Assembly: GCA_026874595.1 (NCBI GenBank)
Contig: CM049322.1
Location: forward strand, 24,341,400-24,405,399
Length of the DNA stretch: 64,000 nucleotides
Source of the DNA: Sipunculus nudus
Lineage: Eukaryota > Annelida > Sipuncula > Golfingiida > Sipunculidae
Direction of reading: 5' to 3'
Part shown: in pieces, positions 25,123 through 36,720 of the stretch
Position numbering within the stretch: the first letter of the stretch is position 1
How the letters are laid out: each line of letters starts with the position of its first letter
Made by a program: the position numbers and the translations under genes
Notes under the pieces: model-generated
What the model saw: only the letters and a program-made list of their open reading frames with translations
Told to the model about the DNA's origin: nothing
The model's database searches: none

Positions 25123-25608
25123 CGGCCCCTGGTGACGTTTCAAGCCTGCACGCTTCATTAGGTGATCATCTGATGACAATACGTGGATCTATCTGTCAGA
25201 CTGTCTGCTTCATAAACATAAACGTGACAATTCCAAAACACAGATACACACGCATTTGGTGGTGATTATTGTTATGGTACAGTTGTAGGTGTAGCGGGAG
25301 TAGTCGATTGGGCAGACAGTGTATGAGCGGCAATGTTAACAGCTCTAGCTGGCTCTGTAGTAGGACTACTAACTTTATCGGTCGTGGCAATGTTTATTTA
25401 TTTAGTATCTAAAGTTGTACATGTATTGCGAGCCATGTGGTGAAAGAAGTAGTGACATAAACAGTATAGTAACCCAATAGCAGTAACCATAGTAGCTTCT
25501 AATTAATTGTAAATGTTTTAGTAGTAGAAGTTGTATAAGTGACATTTAGGTACACAGCGTCGAATCCAGGGTTTGCAAAGGGAGAGGTTCTAACCCAGGA
25601 AGAATAAT

Positions 25609-27868
25609 TAACAAGTGACCCATGGGTCATGACGCTCAGCTGACTGGAAAGAGATTCGCCAAAGGAAGTTTTATCATCTGAATGGTAGTATATACCCATT
25701 CAACTGAAGCATCAAACAGATTAACCAACAGGCCAAGATTGTGACTGTATTTATATATCTCAAAAATAGAGAAAAAATGCATAAACTTAAAAAAAATTTC
25801 CACCGGTCTACAGAAACTAATAAAAACACTTAATGGTCAATATCCATGCAAAGAGTCATGGTGATCTCTGGATTAGTTGTTCAGATACTTCAGCTTTTGT
25901 ATCAAATTTTCCATTATTCTGAGGGATATTTTAGAGTCCTATAGCTTGAAGGATATGGGTAACAGAGACATAATTTCAGGTTTCCATAGACACTTTTCAT
26001 GGGCCTCCTTGCATGACAAGAATGAAGATTCTAGGTCCTGATGTTACAATTTGTGCCACGTTAACAGATGACAGCATCCTTAAAGGTCTCAAAAATAGAG
26101 AAAAAAATCGCAAAAAAAACCCGAACAAATACAGGTGGTCCCACCGGTCTGCAGAAACTGATGAAACACTCCATAATCAATATCCATGCAAAGAATCATG
26201 GTGATCTCTGCATTAGTTGTTCAGATACTTCAGCTTTTGTATCAAATTGTCCATTATTCTGAGGGATCCTTCGGAGTCCTATAGCTTGAAGGATATGGGT
26301 AACAGAGACCTAATTTCAGGTTCCATGGAGACTTTTCATGGGTCTCCCAGTGTGTTAAGAATGAAGATTCTAGGTCCAGTTGTTATGATTTGTGCCCAAT
26401 TAACAAATGTTCATATCTTTAAAGGTCTCAAAAATAGAGAAAAAAATCGTAAAAAAACCCCGAACAAATACAGGCGGTGCCACCAGTCTGCAGAAACTGA
26501 TGAAACAATCCATGATCAATATCCATACAAACAATTATGGTGATCTCTGCATTAGTTGTTCAGATACTTCAGCTTTTGTAACAATTTTTCCATTATTCTG
26601 AGCTCTACTTTAGAGTGCCATAGCTCAAAGGATATGGGTAACAGAGACCTAATTTCAGGTTTCCATGGAGACTTTTCATGGTGCTCCCTGTGTCTCAAGA
26701 ATGAAGATTCTAGGTCCCGTCATTACGATTTGTACCCTGTTGACAGATAACTACATCCTTAAAAGTCTCAAAAATAGAGAAAAATAATTGTAAAAATTTG
26801 AAAAAATACAGGTGGCACCACCAGTCTACAGGAACTGATGGAACACCTCTTGATCAATATGTATGCCAAAAATCATGACCATCAGTGTTGTAGTTATTGA
26901 GATGTTGCAATTTGTTTTTATCAAATTTTCCATTATTCTGGGGGGTAATTGGGAGCCCCACAGCTAAAAGGATATGGGTAACAGAGACCTTATTTCAGGC
27001 TTAAATGGAGACTTTTCATCGGTCTCTCACTGTGTGAGGAATGAAGATTCTAGGTCCAGTCTTTACAATTTGTGCCCTGTTGACAGATGTTCACAGTTTT
27101 AAAGGTCACAAAAATAGAGAAAACAATTCGTGAAAAATCGAAAAATATAGGTGGCGCCACCCGTCTGCAGACACTGATGAAACATCTCATGATCAATAAT
27201 TATGCAAAAAATAATGACCATCAGTGATGTAGTTAATGAGATATTGAAGTTTTTGTATGAAATTTTTTACTGCTCGGGGGGGGGGGTACTTTGGGGCCCA
27301 ATAGCTCTAAGGATATGGGTAACAGAGACCTAATTTCTGGTTTCCATGGAGACTTATCATAGGTCTCTCAGTGTGTCAAGAATTAAGATTCTAGGTCCAG
27401 TCTTTACGATTTGTGCCCTGTTAACAGATGTTCACATTTTTAAAGGTCTCAAAAATAGAGAAAAAAATTCGAAAAAAATCGAAAAATACAGGTGGCGCCA
27501 CCAGTCTGCAGGAACTGATGATACTTCTCATGATCAATATGTATGCAAAAAATCATGACCATCAGTTATGTAGCTAATGAGATATTGAAGTTTTTGTATG
27601 AAATTCTTGAATATTCTGGGGGGTACTTTGGGGCCCCATAGCTCAAAGGATATGGGTAACAGAGACCTAATTTCTGGTTTCCAAGGAGATTTTTTATGGA
27701 CCTTTTAGAATGTAAAGTTACAAGATTCTAGGTCCAGCGGTTACGATTTGTGCCAGGTTAACGGACAGACAGACGGACGGAGAGACGGACGGACGGACGG
27801 ACAGACGGACGACGGACAAAGAGTGATCGCTATAGCTCAGATGACTTACAGTCAGCTGAGCTAAAAAA
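25609..27868 (-). mobile_element. AGCTCAG hairpin element with six ~340-bp core repeats
   Basis: On the minus strand the element starts with a 13-bp-arm hairpin (AGCTCAGCTGACT...AGTCATCTGAGCT, 27862-27834). A CCGT-type microsatellite follows (about 27823-27763), then six tandem cores marked by GGATATGGGTAACAGAG at about 27648, 27311, 26970, 26630, 26291 and 25951 (spacing 337-341 bp). It ends with a tail containing GCTGAGCGTCATGACCCATGGGTC. The same head, core and tail with a single core occur at 54924-55230. The order hairpin, microsatellite, tandem core resembles pearl elements and non-autonomous Helentrons described in bivalves (established knowledge). Membership is inferred. Each core carries a GGTGGCGCCACC-like box. 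Frames of 60-108 codons in it repeat with the cores and are not genes. Confidence 0.8.
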
Positions 27869-28021
27869 CCTAAAGAAAAGTCCGGGGGGGGGGGGGGCTG
27901 CAAACCTTATTTGATTGAAATCCAACAAGTTCGAAAGGGGAAGGAAATAAAGATTTTCGAATCTGTATTTATCTGAAAATAATGAATATGTCGCTCGACG
28001 TAAGGGCAAAATAAATTAAAG

Positions 28022-28316
28022 GTATGGTTCTCAGGCACCGCCCGCATCAATTTTAAACCCCCCGATCAAAACTTTTTATTTTGATTTTCAATAAAAACTT
28101 TCCAATTTTAAGCTGCTGCCGCTTCGACCTTTCTTTCAAGAAGATAAACCATACAATTTCCTTTGTTTTGTAGTGCTTTTACTTATTTAGCAAAATTAAA
28201 TTTTTCATGCTTTTCCCTTATCATTTGACATTTTTATCGAAACATACCAAAAAAATTAAAATAAAAAAAGCGCCCGCCCGCATTGATTTCTGAAAAAAAG
28301 TGCCTGAGAACCATAC
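28022..28316. mobile_element. Small MITE with 17-bp inverted ends
   Basis: A 295-bp segment bounded by GTATGGTTCTCAGGCAC and its exact complement GTGCCTGAGAACCATAC. GCCCGC motifs lie just inside both ends. No clear target duplication is visible next to the T-rich right flank. No coding content. Confidence 0.75.
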
Positions 28317-28974
28317 TTTTTTTTTATTTTGGCATAATTAAAGTTACTTTCCCTCGACGTCTCGCAACCATTTAAAAGTCATTGTGATAGAGAGAGGCGG
28401 CATCGTATGAACAGTATCCAGCGCCTTTACTAATAAACTACCAATCTCTCCACATCACCATTAATGAACATTATCTGTCTTCAGCATGCTAGCTTTGCTT
28501 CAGGCACGTGCTGTAAAAACAAGGGTGCCCATCCTGGCTTCCTGACGTAATTTATAAGGAGTTCCCACGCGATTGCCGCGTGGCAGACCTCTGAATCGCT
28601 ACCCAGCGCGATTCAGAAAATCGCGCTCGCGTTCGCTCTAGCTGTCGCGCACATGGAAACGCTCTAGTGATATAGTGATATTACCATAGAAGCGACTTTA
28701 ACGCGCTCGCTCTCGCGTTTAACGAGACGCAGCTCAAGGTAGATAAACCGTGCGGAGGGGGGGGGGGGGATTGAAAACCACACACTGACATGCCCTATGC
28801 ATTAGTAGCAGCTTCCAATGAGGATTTTTTTTTGGTCCACCATAGCTACTATAGAGGGTGTCATATCCTATATTGTTACTTAATTGAAACAGTTTTAACT
28901 AGGGCCTTGGCCTTACAAATACAACTTTGTGAGCTTATTTTGCAAAATGATTAGGCACGCCCTTACAATTGACG
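28317..28974. other. Spacer with a GC-rich hairpin patch
   Basis: Two consecutive hairpins lie at 28565-28583 (CCACGCG/CGCGTGG) and 28591-28616 (CTGAATCGC/GCGATTCAG). They are followed by a TCGCGCTCGCG-type CpG-rich tract to about 28730 and a poly-G run near 28757. It may be the end of an uncharacterised repeat. No gene seen. Confidence 0.5.
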
Positions 28975-30640
28975 AAATTGGGTGTCCCCTAATTTGCATC
29001 TCTTCGCCGATGATACATGTCTCCTTAATGTTGCTACTAATCCACTCTCCACTGCTCGTATAATCCAGCGTGATCTGAATACTCTTGAATGCTGGGCCCG
29101 GAGGTGGCATGTAAAATTTAATCCTACCAAAACTGTCGCAATGACTTTCTCTTCTCGTGTAGGTAAAACACATCATCAAACCTTGTACCTGAATGGCGAA
29201 CCTTTATCTGAGACTCAAAGCCACAAACACTTGGGAATAACTTTATCATCAGATCTGTCATGGTCCGAACATATTTCGCATATTTGCATTAAAGCCAATA
29301 AAAAAATAGGACTACTCAGACGTTTGAAATATAACATGAGGCGACATACACTGGACCACTTATACAAGTCACATGTTCGTTCAGTCCTCGAGTATGGAAA
29401 TGTATTATTCGATAATATGAGCGTATCAAACTGTAAAAAACTCGAAAATATCCAACACGAGGCTGCTAAGCTGGTCACAGGAGCACTTCCAACGACCAGT
29501 TATGATAAACTTTTATCTGAACTTGGCTGGCATACATTAGAAAGCAGACGAACAAAATCTAAGCTATGTTTATTCTATAAGTTATATCATGGTCTGTGTC
29601 CAGTGTTCATGTCACGATTAATGTGTGCGTCAGTCTCAGACGTTACACCTCGGAACCTAAGAAACGCTAGTGACTTGCGCCCGCCACGTGCAAGAACTGA
29701 AAAATACAAATCGTCGTTCATTCCATCTTGCACAGTCCTATGGAATTCATTAGATGCGTCATTAAAAAATGCAGCGTCATTAAATTGTTTTAAATCTTCT
29801 CTAAACAGATACCTTGGCTTAGAGTCAGACCCCCCATTATATTATAGTTATGGAAAAAGAAAGCAGAATATTTTAATTTCAAGACTTAGGCTCGGCCATA
29901 GCTGCCTCAAAGATCATCTATATAGACATGGCCTGTCCGAAATTAATCAATGTCCACACTGCGGAATGGTTGAATCATCTGTTCACTTCTTCTTAATGTG
30001 TCCATACTACGGAATCGCACGACAACTGCTACTAGAGCAATTACAAAATATAATCCCTGATATAATAACTTCTTTCATTTCAAATCCAGGCAGACAACAA
30101 ACCGATAAATTAATGTCTATCTTGTTACATGGGTCATCAGATTTCAGTATAATAGTCAATCAGTGTATACTTGATCACGTCTACACATATCTTAAATCAT
30201 CAAGACGTTTTTTATGCTGAAAATGTCATGAAATGTAATTGTAACTGTGATATATTATCTATATTTTTTAAACATCTACCAGGGTCAATACCTTTAATCA
30301 CTGAACTTTGTTCTTGTATTTCATATGTAAATTGTCAGACTTTGCTGATTGTTCATATCTTATCTTCTATAAGTATGATGGATACATCGTATTATGCATG
30401 ATCGATAACAGATTTCCTCGGTTTTGATATCTCAACATATTGTTATTGAATACATATCATATATATTTGCATATTATTTAGACATTCATTGATATATTGT
30501 TATAACGGATTTGTTATATGCACAATTCTCTTTAATTGTTAGACATTTGTATATTGTATCTCCTGTTTGTAAGTTTGGGGAGTACTTATATTAGCGCTTA
30601 TAAGCGCTACTTGTACAATCCAAAAGAAATAAATATGTTT
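28975..30640 (+). mobile_element. 5'-truncated non-LTR retrotransposon (LINE)
   Basis: The segment holds only the C-terminal part of a LINE polymerase ORF, then about 420 bp of AT-rich 3' sequence ending in AAGAAATAAATATG-like DNA that may be the 3' tail. Loss of the 5' part is usual for LINE insertions, because reverse transcription often stops early (established knowledge). The exact 5' edge and any target duplication are not clear. The 3' edge is approximate. Confidence 0.8.
28982..30220 (+). CDS. LINE reverse transcriptase, C-terminal fragment
   Basis: A 412-codon uninterrupted frame with no ATG start (truncated at the 5' end). It begins at the catalytic palm motif LFADDT, the two-aspartate box of reverse transcriptase, at about residues 7-12. 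RT thumb-like sequence follows (NPTKT..MTF, LGITLSSDLSW), then a connection region. A Cys-His cluster CPHCG...H....CPYY at about residues 324-343 is typical of the C-terminal zinc-binding region of Jockey/CR1-like elements (family knowledge). The RT finger motifs and the endonuclease are absent, so it cannot be autonomous. No RNase H domain was seen. The lack of stops over 1.2 kb suggests a fairly recent insertion. Confidence 0.9.
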   Translation: MSPNLHLFADDTCLLNVATNPLSTARIIQRDLNTLECWARRWHVKFNPTKTVAMTFSSRVGKTHHQTLYLNGEPLSETQSHKHLGITLSSDLSWSEHISHICIKANKKIGLLRRLKYNMRRHTLDHLYKSHVRSVLEYGNVLFDNMSVSNCKKLENIQHEAAKLVTGALPTTSYDKLLSELGWHTLESRRTKSKLCLFYKLYHGLCPVFMSRLMCASVSDVTPRNLRNASDLRPPRARTEKYKSSFIPSCTVLWNSLDASLKNAASLNCFKSSLNRYLGLESDPPLYYSYGKRKQNILISRLRLGHSCLKDHLYRHGLSEINQCPHCGMVESSVHFFLMCPYYGIARQLLLEQLQNIIPDIITSFISNPGRQQTDKLMSILLHGSSDFSIIVNQCILDHVYTYLKSSRRFLC

Positions 30641-33105
30641 AAACCAATAATTTGTTGAACAGATTTTAGCCCCCCTCCCTTCTGAACACGTCCCTAGATA
30701 CAAGAAAATATATTATCTGATAAAGGCTTTGAGAGCCACGAGTCATTATTATTTGTGGAGCAAGGTGTTGGTAATAGTTGTGGACTTGTGACCGGAAGTG
30801 TCATAAAAAGTCCCCTGAGAGTCCCAACCATAGTCTTGGTATATTTAAAGGATATTCTAGAACTGTACAGATTTTTAATTGATGCGTTTCCCGTCAGCAT
30901 AAAATGAGGCCTATATAGGGCCCACTTATAAAGTACTTGAAGACAAAGCAAGCGATCATGTCAGGGTCAGCAGAGACAGAGGCCTTTATGGTTTAACCAT
31001 TGACCGTTGCTTTCGAGTTTGTATCGGCCGATATTGCTTGTTTATATAATTTATAAATTATGATTGAAATTATGACAATATGTATTATTATTACAGAAAT
31101 CTAACTAAAAGTCATCATATGATGTAAAGTCTCGATCGATATAAATAATCGATGAAATTCGGTTATTTCCTCATAAATGGGCATAAATGATTTTTCACTC
31201 TGTGACCCATAGAAATTTTAGAACCTAAAGTCTGTCACAAGGTGCGCTCCCTCGAGCCAGGACTGAGTGGGAAGCTGTCATTGGCGGCAGCAAAATTAGA
31301 AGGAATAACCTTATAAACCCCCACAATGGGTGCTTAAATTGGGTCGTATCACTTATATACGTCCCCAGGGAACCTAGAAAAGCTGTAAGGTTATTTTCCA
31401 GGTACCGTGATTTTCTCAGCGGGAATTTCAAGAAATAAATGGTACAAAAACACCATTTTAAAGCTACTAACATTATCAATCTATAACAACCTATATTGCC
31501 ATATTTTCTCTGTATACTGGTATACAAAATAGGTCAAGGTCATGGCTTTTATTATCTTTGACTTTTTTACTTTAGATTATATGAATGCAAAGGACCTGGA
31601 ATTCTGTCGGTATTTAAATTGATTATTCATTAATACTATATAATAACACTCTAGAATCAGAGGCATAGTAAACTTTGAATGAACAATTGCACCATGCTCC
31701 AATCATGAATTTGGTTCAATAAAAATATTTATTATATGAACCTTTTATTTTCCCTGTATTATTCAGTATTAAATTGAAATAAAAACACCTTATATCGTGC
31801 CATCTAGAACCAAACATCAATAAAATCTAATAAAGTAGAATTCAAAATCTCTTTTGACTCATTAACTATTTTGTACTATTATTTTTTGTTGTTATTGTCA
31901 GTTGCTGGTTGAGCCCCAGCAGAAAAGGGACAGGCAATGCAAATGATCTCCTCCTGTGTACCCCTAATCATGCAAACCAAACTGCCAGCTATATCACGTG
32001 TGCACTATGTGAATTCTGCATATATACATGTAATTGCATGATTTCCTGGAAAACTGAAATAACTTTCACAATGTCCAAGCCAATACATTGGAGAACCTAC
32101 TCGAGAAAAGCAGGGTTTTACATGACAAGAAGGAGTCATGTAGAGCTACAGCAGGTCTTCAGTAAAAGCGAAGGTATTTCCGTTGATATGTCGAAGAAAC
32201 TGAACTAGTTTTAGGTTTAATTGGATAATTTACTTAGATTTTACTCTACGTTGAATTCAATTGTATGCAATGGGATCGGCTCTTGTTTATATAGCTCAAC
32301 TGACCATCATGCTGAGATTTGCAGAGATGGGTATTTTTCCTGTCTCCCCTCTACCTGCCCATCCCACCTTCAGTTCATTAGCTTGTTACAAATCGTAATC
32401 CTTGGCAACCCGATACGACCGATATGACCTAAATAATGCGAGCAAAAACATGCTTTTGACCATAATTAAAGTGAAAATTACAAAATCAAAATATTGTACC
32501 ATATTGATACAATATAGTCCTTGTTAACATGAAAATTTTGAACAAAATTAACCAAACAAGATGTTTGAAAATTTCTCGGACACATTTGATAATTTCACTG
32601 TAATCGGTCAATTATATGGAAGAGCTCAGATAAAAGCGCTCATTTCTTTGTACTTTAAATTAATTGATTAATATCTATTGGATGCATTGTTTTAAAATTC
32701 ACAATACTTGCTTATACCGAGTAGCAGTTCGAGACAAATTTCGATTCGCGATATGTGTGTGTGGGACGGGTGGACTTCGACAGGAAATTTGCGACATTGG
32801 AACACATTTTTGTTAAAAACTTGTATTGTTTACTAATCGCAGTTAGATTCTATATTTTATGAAAAAATTACACTAATTTAATTAATAGCAAGGCCCTTCA
32901 GGCCTAATGCGAACCTGTGCAATGGGATATACATCAGGTATAATGCTTCTATGAGAACATGCATGACCTATATTTGAAAAGTACTTGATTAATTCTTAAT
33001 TACATGTGTGACATGCACATGTACAATGCAAGTACTAAACATTTTAAATCACCAATTACACAAATGTCAGTCCTGAAATACTAGCATGGATGTACACAAT
33101 AGAAA
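30641..33105. other. Intergenic DNA, no gene supported
   Basis: The first part (30700-30940) contains a diverged copy of sequence found at about 4440-4680. The rest has only short unconvincing frames. A possible degenerate AGCTCA...CTGAG hairpin lies near 32292-32320. Confidence 0.45.
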
Positions 33106-33540
33106 ATGATTAGAGGTGCCGCCACTAGTCTTGTGTATGAGAAAGTCATCGAAAATGTAAAGACATGTCAAATTTCAGGCGGATACTTCAAACCTTCTTT
33201 GAGCTACATGCAAAGATGTATGAAACCAAAAACAATTAAAGGCGGCGCCACAACGCTTGTATACGACAAAGCTATCCGAGATGTATAAATGTGAAACATT
33301 TCTAGCTGATATTTAAAATCTCTTATAAGAAATAGGCAGGGATATACACTGCAAACATTTTGGGAGGTGGCACCACCAGCCTAGTTTATGAAGAAGATAT
33401 GCACAATTTAAGGATGATACATTAAATCCCTCCTTGAATTAAGCAGGGAAATACAGCATGCAAAAATCATGGTAGGTGTCTTGTGTACGAAAAAGCCATC
33501 AAAGATGCATGGATAATTCAAAATATGAGGCCAATACATA
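33106..33540. repeat. ~120-bp tandem repeat, four diverged copies
   Basis: Units begin with AGGTGCCGCCACTAG / GGCGGCGCCACAACG / AGGTGGCACCACCAG-like boxes near 33112, 33240 and 33363, and with a shortened one near 33472. Each is followed by CTTGTGTATGA.AAAG.CATC-like sequence. Homology between copies is clear but only moderate. Confidence 0.7.
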
Positions 33541-34199
33541 AAACTTTTCTTGAGTCAGGTGCACTGGGCTGACCAAGCGCAAATAATGCAGGCAGTTGCC
33601 CCCGAGTGAACCGGGACAGATTGCTAGCTGCAGCTACTGCACTGAGTGAACTCTTGACCTTTCCCTGACTGCACTGAGTGAACTCTTGACCTGTTGCCTA
33701 ATCTGATACAGTTGACAGTCTGTAAATAGATGCCTGTTACCAAATCTGTTTACACATACTGAAAGACTTTGGCTGCAATGATTTTTTTTCAAGCTGACAT
33801 ATTCATAAGATTTTTTTTTATAAAAATGTTAAGCATAATTAAAGATGTAGTCATTTCATTGTTGAAGGTCCAATAATTCAGCCCAAAAATTTAAGTAAAC
33901 TTGAACAAACGCCTCCTAAGAATCTTATATATGTTACAGAAGTTGATACAACAGTTTTGCTGAAGAAGACTATTGCAGCCCTCAGTTTGAAATAGGCTTA
34001 CTAATGGCCACAAGACCAATTTCAGCTTTCTATGACTCTACAAAAAAAAAAAAAAAACCCAAGATATTCTTATTTAACTGAAAGAACCCTACCCTAGGAT
34101 AATTTTTGTAAAAAATTAAACGATTTAGTTAACAATTTCATCATAAAACATTTTTTAACCTGAAAGAGGCTAAAATTATAATTTTTGCCTGTAAAAACA
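33541..34199. other. Spacer, no gene seen
   Basis: Contains a short direct repeat CTGCACTGAGTGAACTCTTG (twice, near 33637 and 33669) and a poly-A run near 34045. Confidence 0.5.
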
Positions 34200-34840
34200 G
34201 GTAGATGTAGGTGGCGCCACAAAAACAACAATTTCAAATATGAGTCATGTGGCCAACATTTTGCAAAAAAACTTGGTGATGCCAGCTCCTGTTGTTGCTG
34301 AGATTTTTATGTTAGTGTGTCTACTTGGCCAAATGACTAAGTTCAAATTCCTGTAACTCGACCAAAATTCATCAAAACCAAACCAAAGACCGATCACCCC
34401 CGTACAAAAAAGGATTGATGTAGGTGGCGCCACCAATACTTCATTTTAAATACGAGTCATATGACCAATGGTTGCGTAAAATTTGGTGATGATGGCTCCA
34501 GCCATTTCTGATATTGTCATTTTAGTATCGTTTTTTTTTTGGTTAAATGCCAAAACACCATTCGAACAAACTTAAGAGATATTGTTTCACAGATTATTTC
34601 TGTGCAATATTGAACAATTTGGCTGGACAGTTTCGGGGGAAAAAATGGTCAAAGTTTTTTTAGCCTTTTAAAATTGAAGATTGCAAAAAAAATAGCAAAA
34701 TCCGATAAAGTGTTTTAATGAGTAATATTTTTGCATTAAATTTAGTGATGCCAGCTCCTGGCTTTTTTATTAGATTGTATGGGTTAACGTACGGACGACG
34801 GACGACACCACAACATCGCTTAAGCTCACAGGTTAGCAAA
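34200..34840. repeat. ~215-250-bp tandem repeat, about 2.5 copies, with an ACGG end
   Basis: GTAGGTGGCGCCAC recurs near 34207 and 34420, and GGTGATGCCAGCTCCTG-like boxes recur near 34273, 34487 and 34740. The block ends in a short ACGGACGACGGACGAC tract (about 34790-34807). This is the same core-plus-microsatellite plan as the element at 25609-27868, although the sequence is different. Confidence 0.65.
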
Positions 34841-34864
34841 AAAGTGTCTGAGACACATTTCTAG

Positions 34865-35417
34865 TAGTGGTGGGCCGATCATCGAGTTTTATCGAAAGTC
34901 AGTCGGTTTACTGCCACTTTCAAGCGCTCGATTACGAAAGGCAACTATTGATTACATCATAATCATGATAATGAGTCTTTGTTCCAAAATGACTTCCGTA
35001 TGTAACTGAGTTTAACTTGGTAGATGTGAGAACGGAGGACGTAATAAACCTCTGTGAACTGGCAGGGAGCTGCAGAATAAGCGGGGAGTTTTGTAAAGAG
35101 ATGTACATTGCACAATATGGGCGGTATGGCGTTAAAATGCTCCATAAATTTTATGCAGCCAGTAGATGTCCTGGATTGTGGTTTAATTCTTGATTATTAT
35201 AAATAATTAAAATGAAACTTTTATAAGCATATTTGACCAATAAAAGGATAACATAAAAAAGGCAATAACTTCTTTTCTTGCGTTTGGTTAAGAAAGTACA
35301 GTTTCACAGATAACTGCAGGTTTCTTTATATTTGCCTGAACCGATTATTAATCGATCATCGATCGGTTTGCTCAAACCGACGAACGATTATGAAAAAGGA
35401 ACCGACTCCCACCACTA
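34865..35417. mobile_element. hAT-type MITE, copy 2
   Basis: A 553-bp element very similar to 6163-6718 with the same TAGTGGTGGG...CCCACCACTA ends. It is flanked by a perfect 8-bp target duplication, ATTTCTAG (34857-34864 and 35418-35425). Different target duplications at the two sites show independent insertions. No transposase. Confidence 0.9.
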
Positions 35418-35425
35418 ATTTCTAG

Positions 35426-36136
35426 ACGTACACTACAGTTTTGCTCCAAGGACAATGGACTTTCCTGGAGCTCGATGCACCGACTGTAATCCATCTCGTA
35501 CAAAAATATGTTTGTTCGAAAAATTCTATTTCAACAGCTCTCAGCTCGTGGCACAGACATTTGTTACTGTGTGGACAGGCGTTGAAAAATTGTGAAAATG
35601 CTACGACGTATCTGCCTTTCATGATAGGGAATGTAAATGATGAGGATTCTGATGATATTAAATCATATTTTAATCCAGTTAATAATTTTGTTGAGACAAT
35701 GACAATGACAGCTTTGTTTAGGTAATTCATCATCTCACAGAGTTTTTTTACTTGTTTTAAAAAGATACACAAACTTTTATTTTAAACAAGGAAAAACTGT
35801 AAAATATTTCTACATATATATATTGCACTAAACATTGGGCTTCTTCAATAAACAAATTGCAATACATGTTTCCCAGTTCCCATGTCTAAAGCTTCAATAT
35901 ATATTTCCTCTTCTCTTCCAGTAAATCCCCAGGCAGATTATAACCTGACGTCTTACCCTTAACTATCAGGTCATTGCATCGCCCGTTCATGACTTTGAAC
36001 GTTGGCCTTGCTGGGTTTGGCTGGCAACCTGTGGAGGAATGATGTGGGCACTGCATCAGGCCTCAGGCTGTGGTCAGTGGAAATCTAGCTTCCTGTGGAA
36101 TATAAAACAGTTTGAATTGATTAGTTCAGTTGATTA
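35426..36136. other. Spacer with one exon-like frame
   Basis: A plus-strand frame at 35441-35725 (94 codons) has a protein-like composition and a donor-like TTTAG|GTAATT at its end. No acceptor, partner exon or domain could be identified, so it is left uncalled. Confidence 0.3.
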
Positions 36137-36720
36137 ATGGTCCACAAAAGCACAGTTCACTCCATTTTTGTATCAACAAAATTCAAAGGAGAAAAGTTGG
36201 TTCTAGAAAAAAAGAAAAAGAAAACAACAAAATTTGGTTTAAAAAATGGTATGCCTGGCATCAGAGAAAGAATTTATGGCTTAACTGAATTAAAAAAACT
36301 TCGTCACACCTACCAAAGGCTTTAGCAATGCTCTATTGATAATACTGCAGATGCCAATGTCTAAATGTTGGATGAGAATGGACGTCTCCAGTACTATGTG
36401 AGACGGCCACAACCACTGGCATGTATAAACTAGGCATTTGAACAGGCTGCAGCAATGAAGGGTGTGAACCAGCTGGACACAGGCTAAATTAGTTACCTGG
36501 GCAAGTTGCTTGAGATGATCAGAGTTGTAACCAGGCAGTGTAATTCCTCATGAGATGGCATGTTGCTGTTTGACAAGGACAGTGAGAAGTGGAATGGCCT
36601 GGGATGGCGAGATGGTCCTGAAGTGTTTAAAGTGATGCTACCCAGGTGAGAAATACAAGCCGTACCAGGACACTGTACCGCCAGCTGTTGTGCTGAAACT
36701 ATGTGGATTGTTCGGTAAAA
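36137..36720 (+). pseudogene. Decayed coding sequence of unknown family
   Basis: One plus-strand frame from 36137 to about 36646 translates into protein-like sequence (for example MLDENGRLQYYVRR, YLGKLLEMIRVVTRQC, DKDSEKWNGLGWRDGPEVFK). It is broken by in-frame stops at 36323, near 36362, 36431 and 36485, at about 36551 and at 36647. After the last stop the sense continues in the +1-shifted frame (KYKPYQDTVPPAVVLKL) to about 36715. Frame retention over 500 bp despite six stops argues for a once-coding sequence. Several stops (TAA, TAG, TGA) could derive from Gln or Arg codons by C-to-T change. No family was recognised. It could be a transposon gene or a host pseudogene. Confidence 0.5.

Noticed and set aside
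25609-27868. Possible single gene made of repeated 60-110-codon frames
   Set aside because: The frames repeat with the 340-bp cores and carry no known domain. They are part of the tandem element.
35441-35725. 94-codon plus-strand frame ending at a donor-like site
   Set aside because: No acceptor or recognisable domain, and a frame on the other strand overlaps it.
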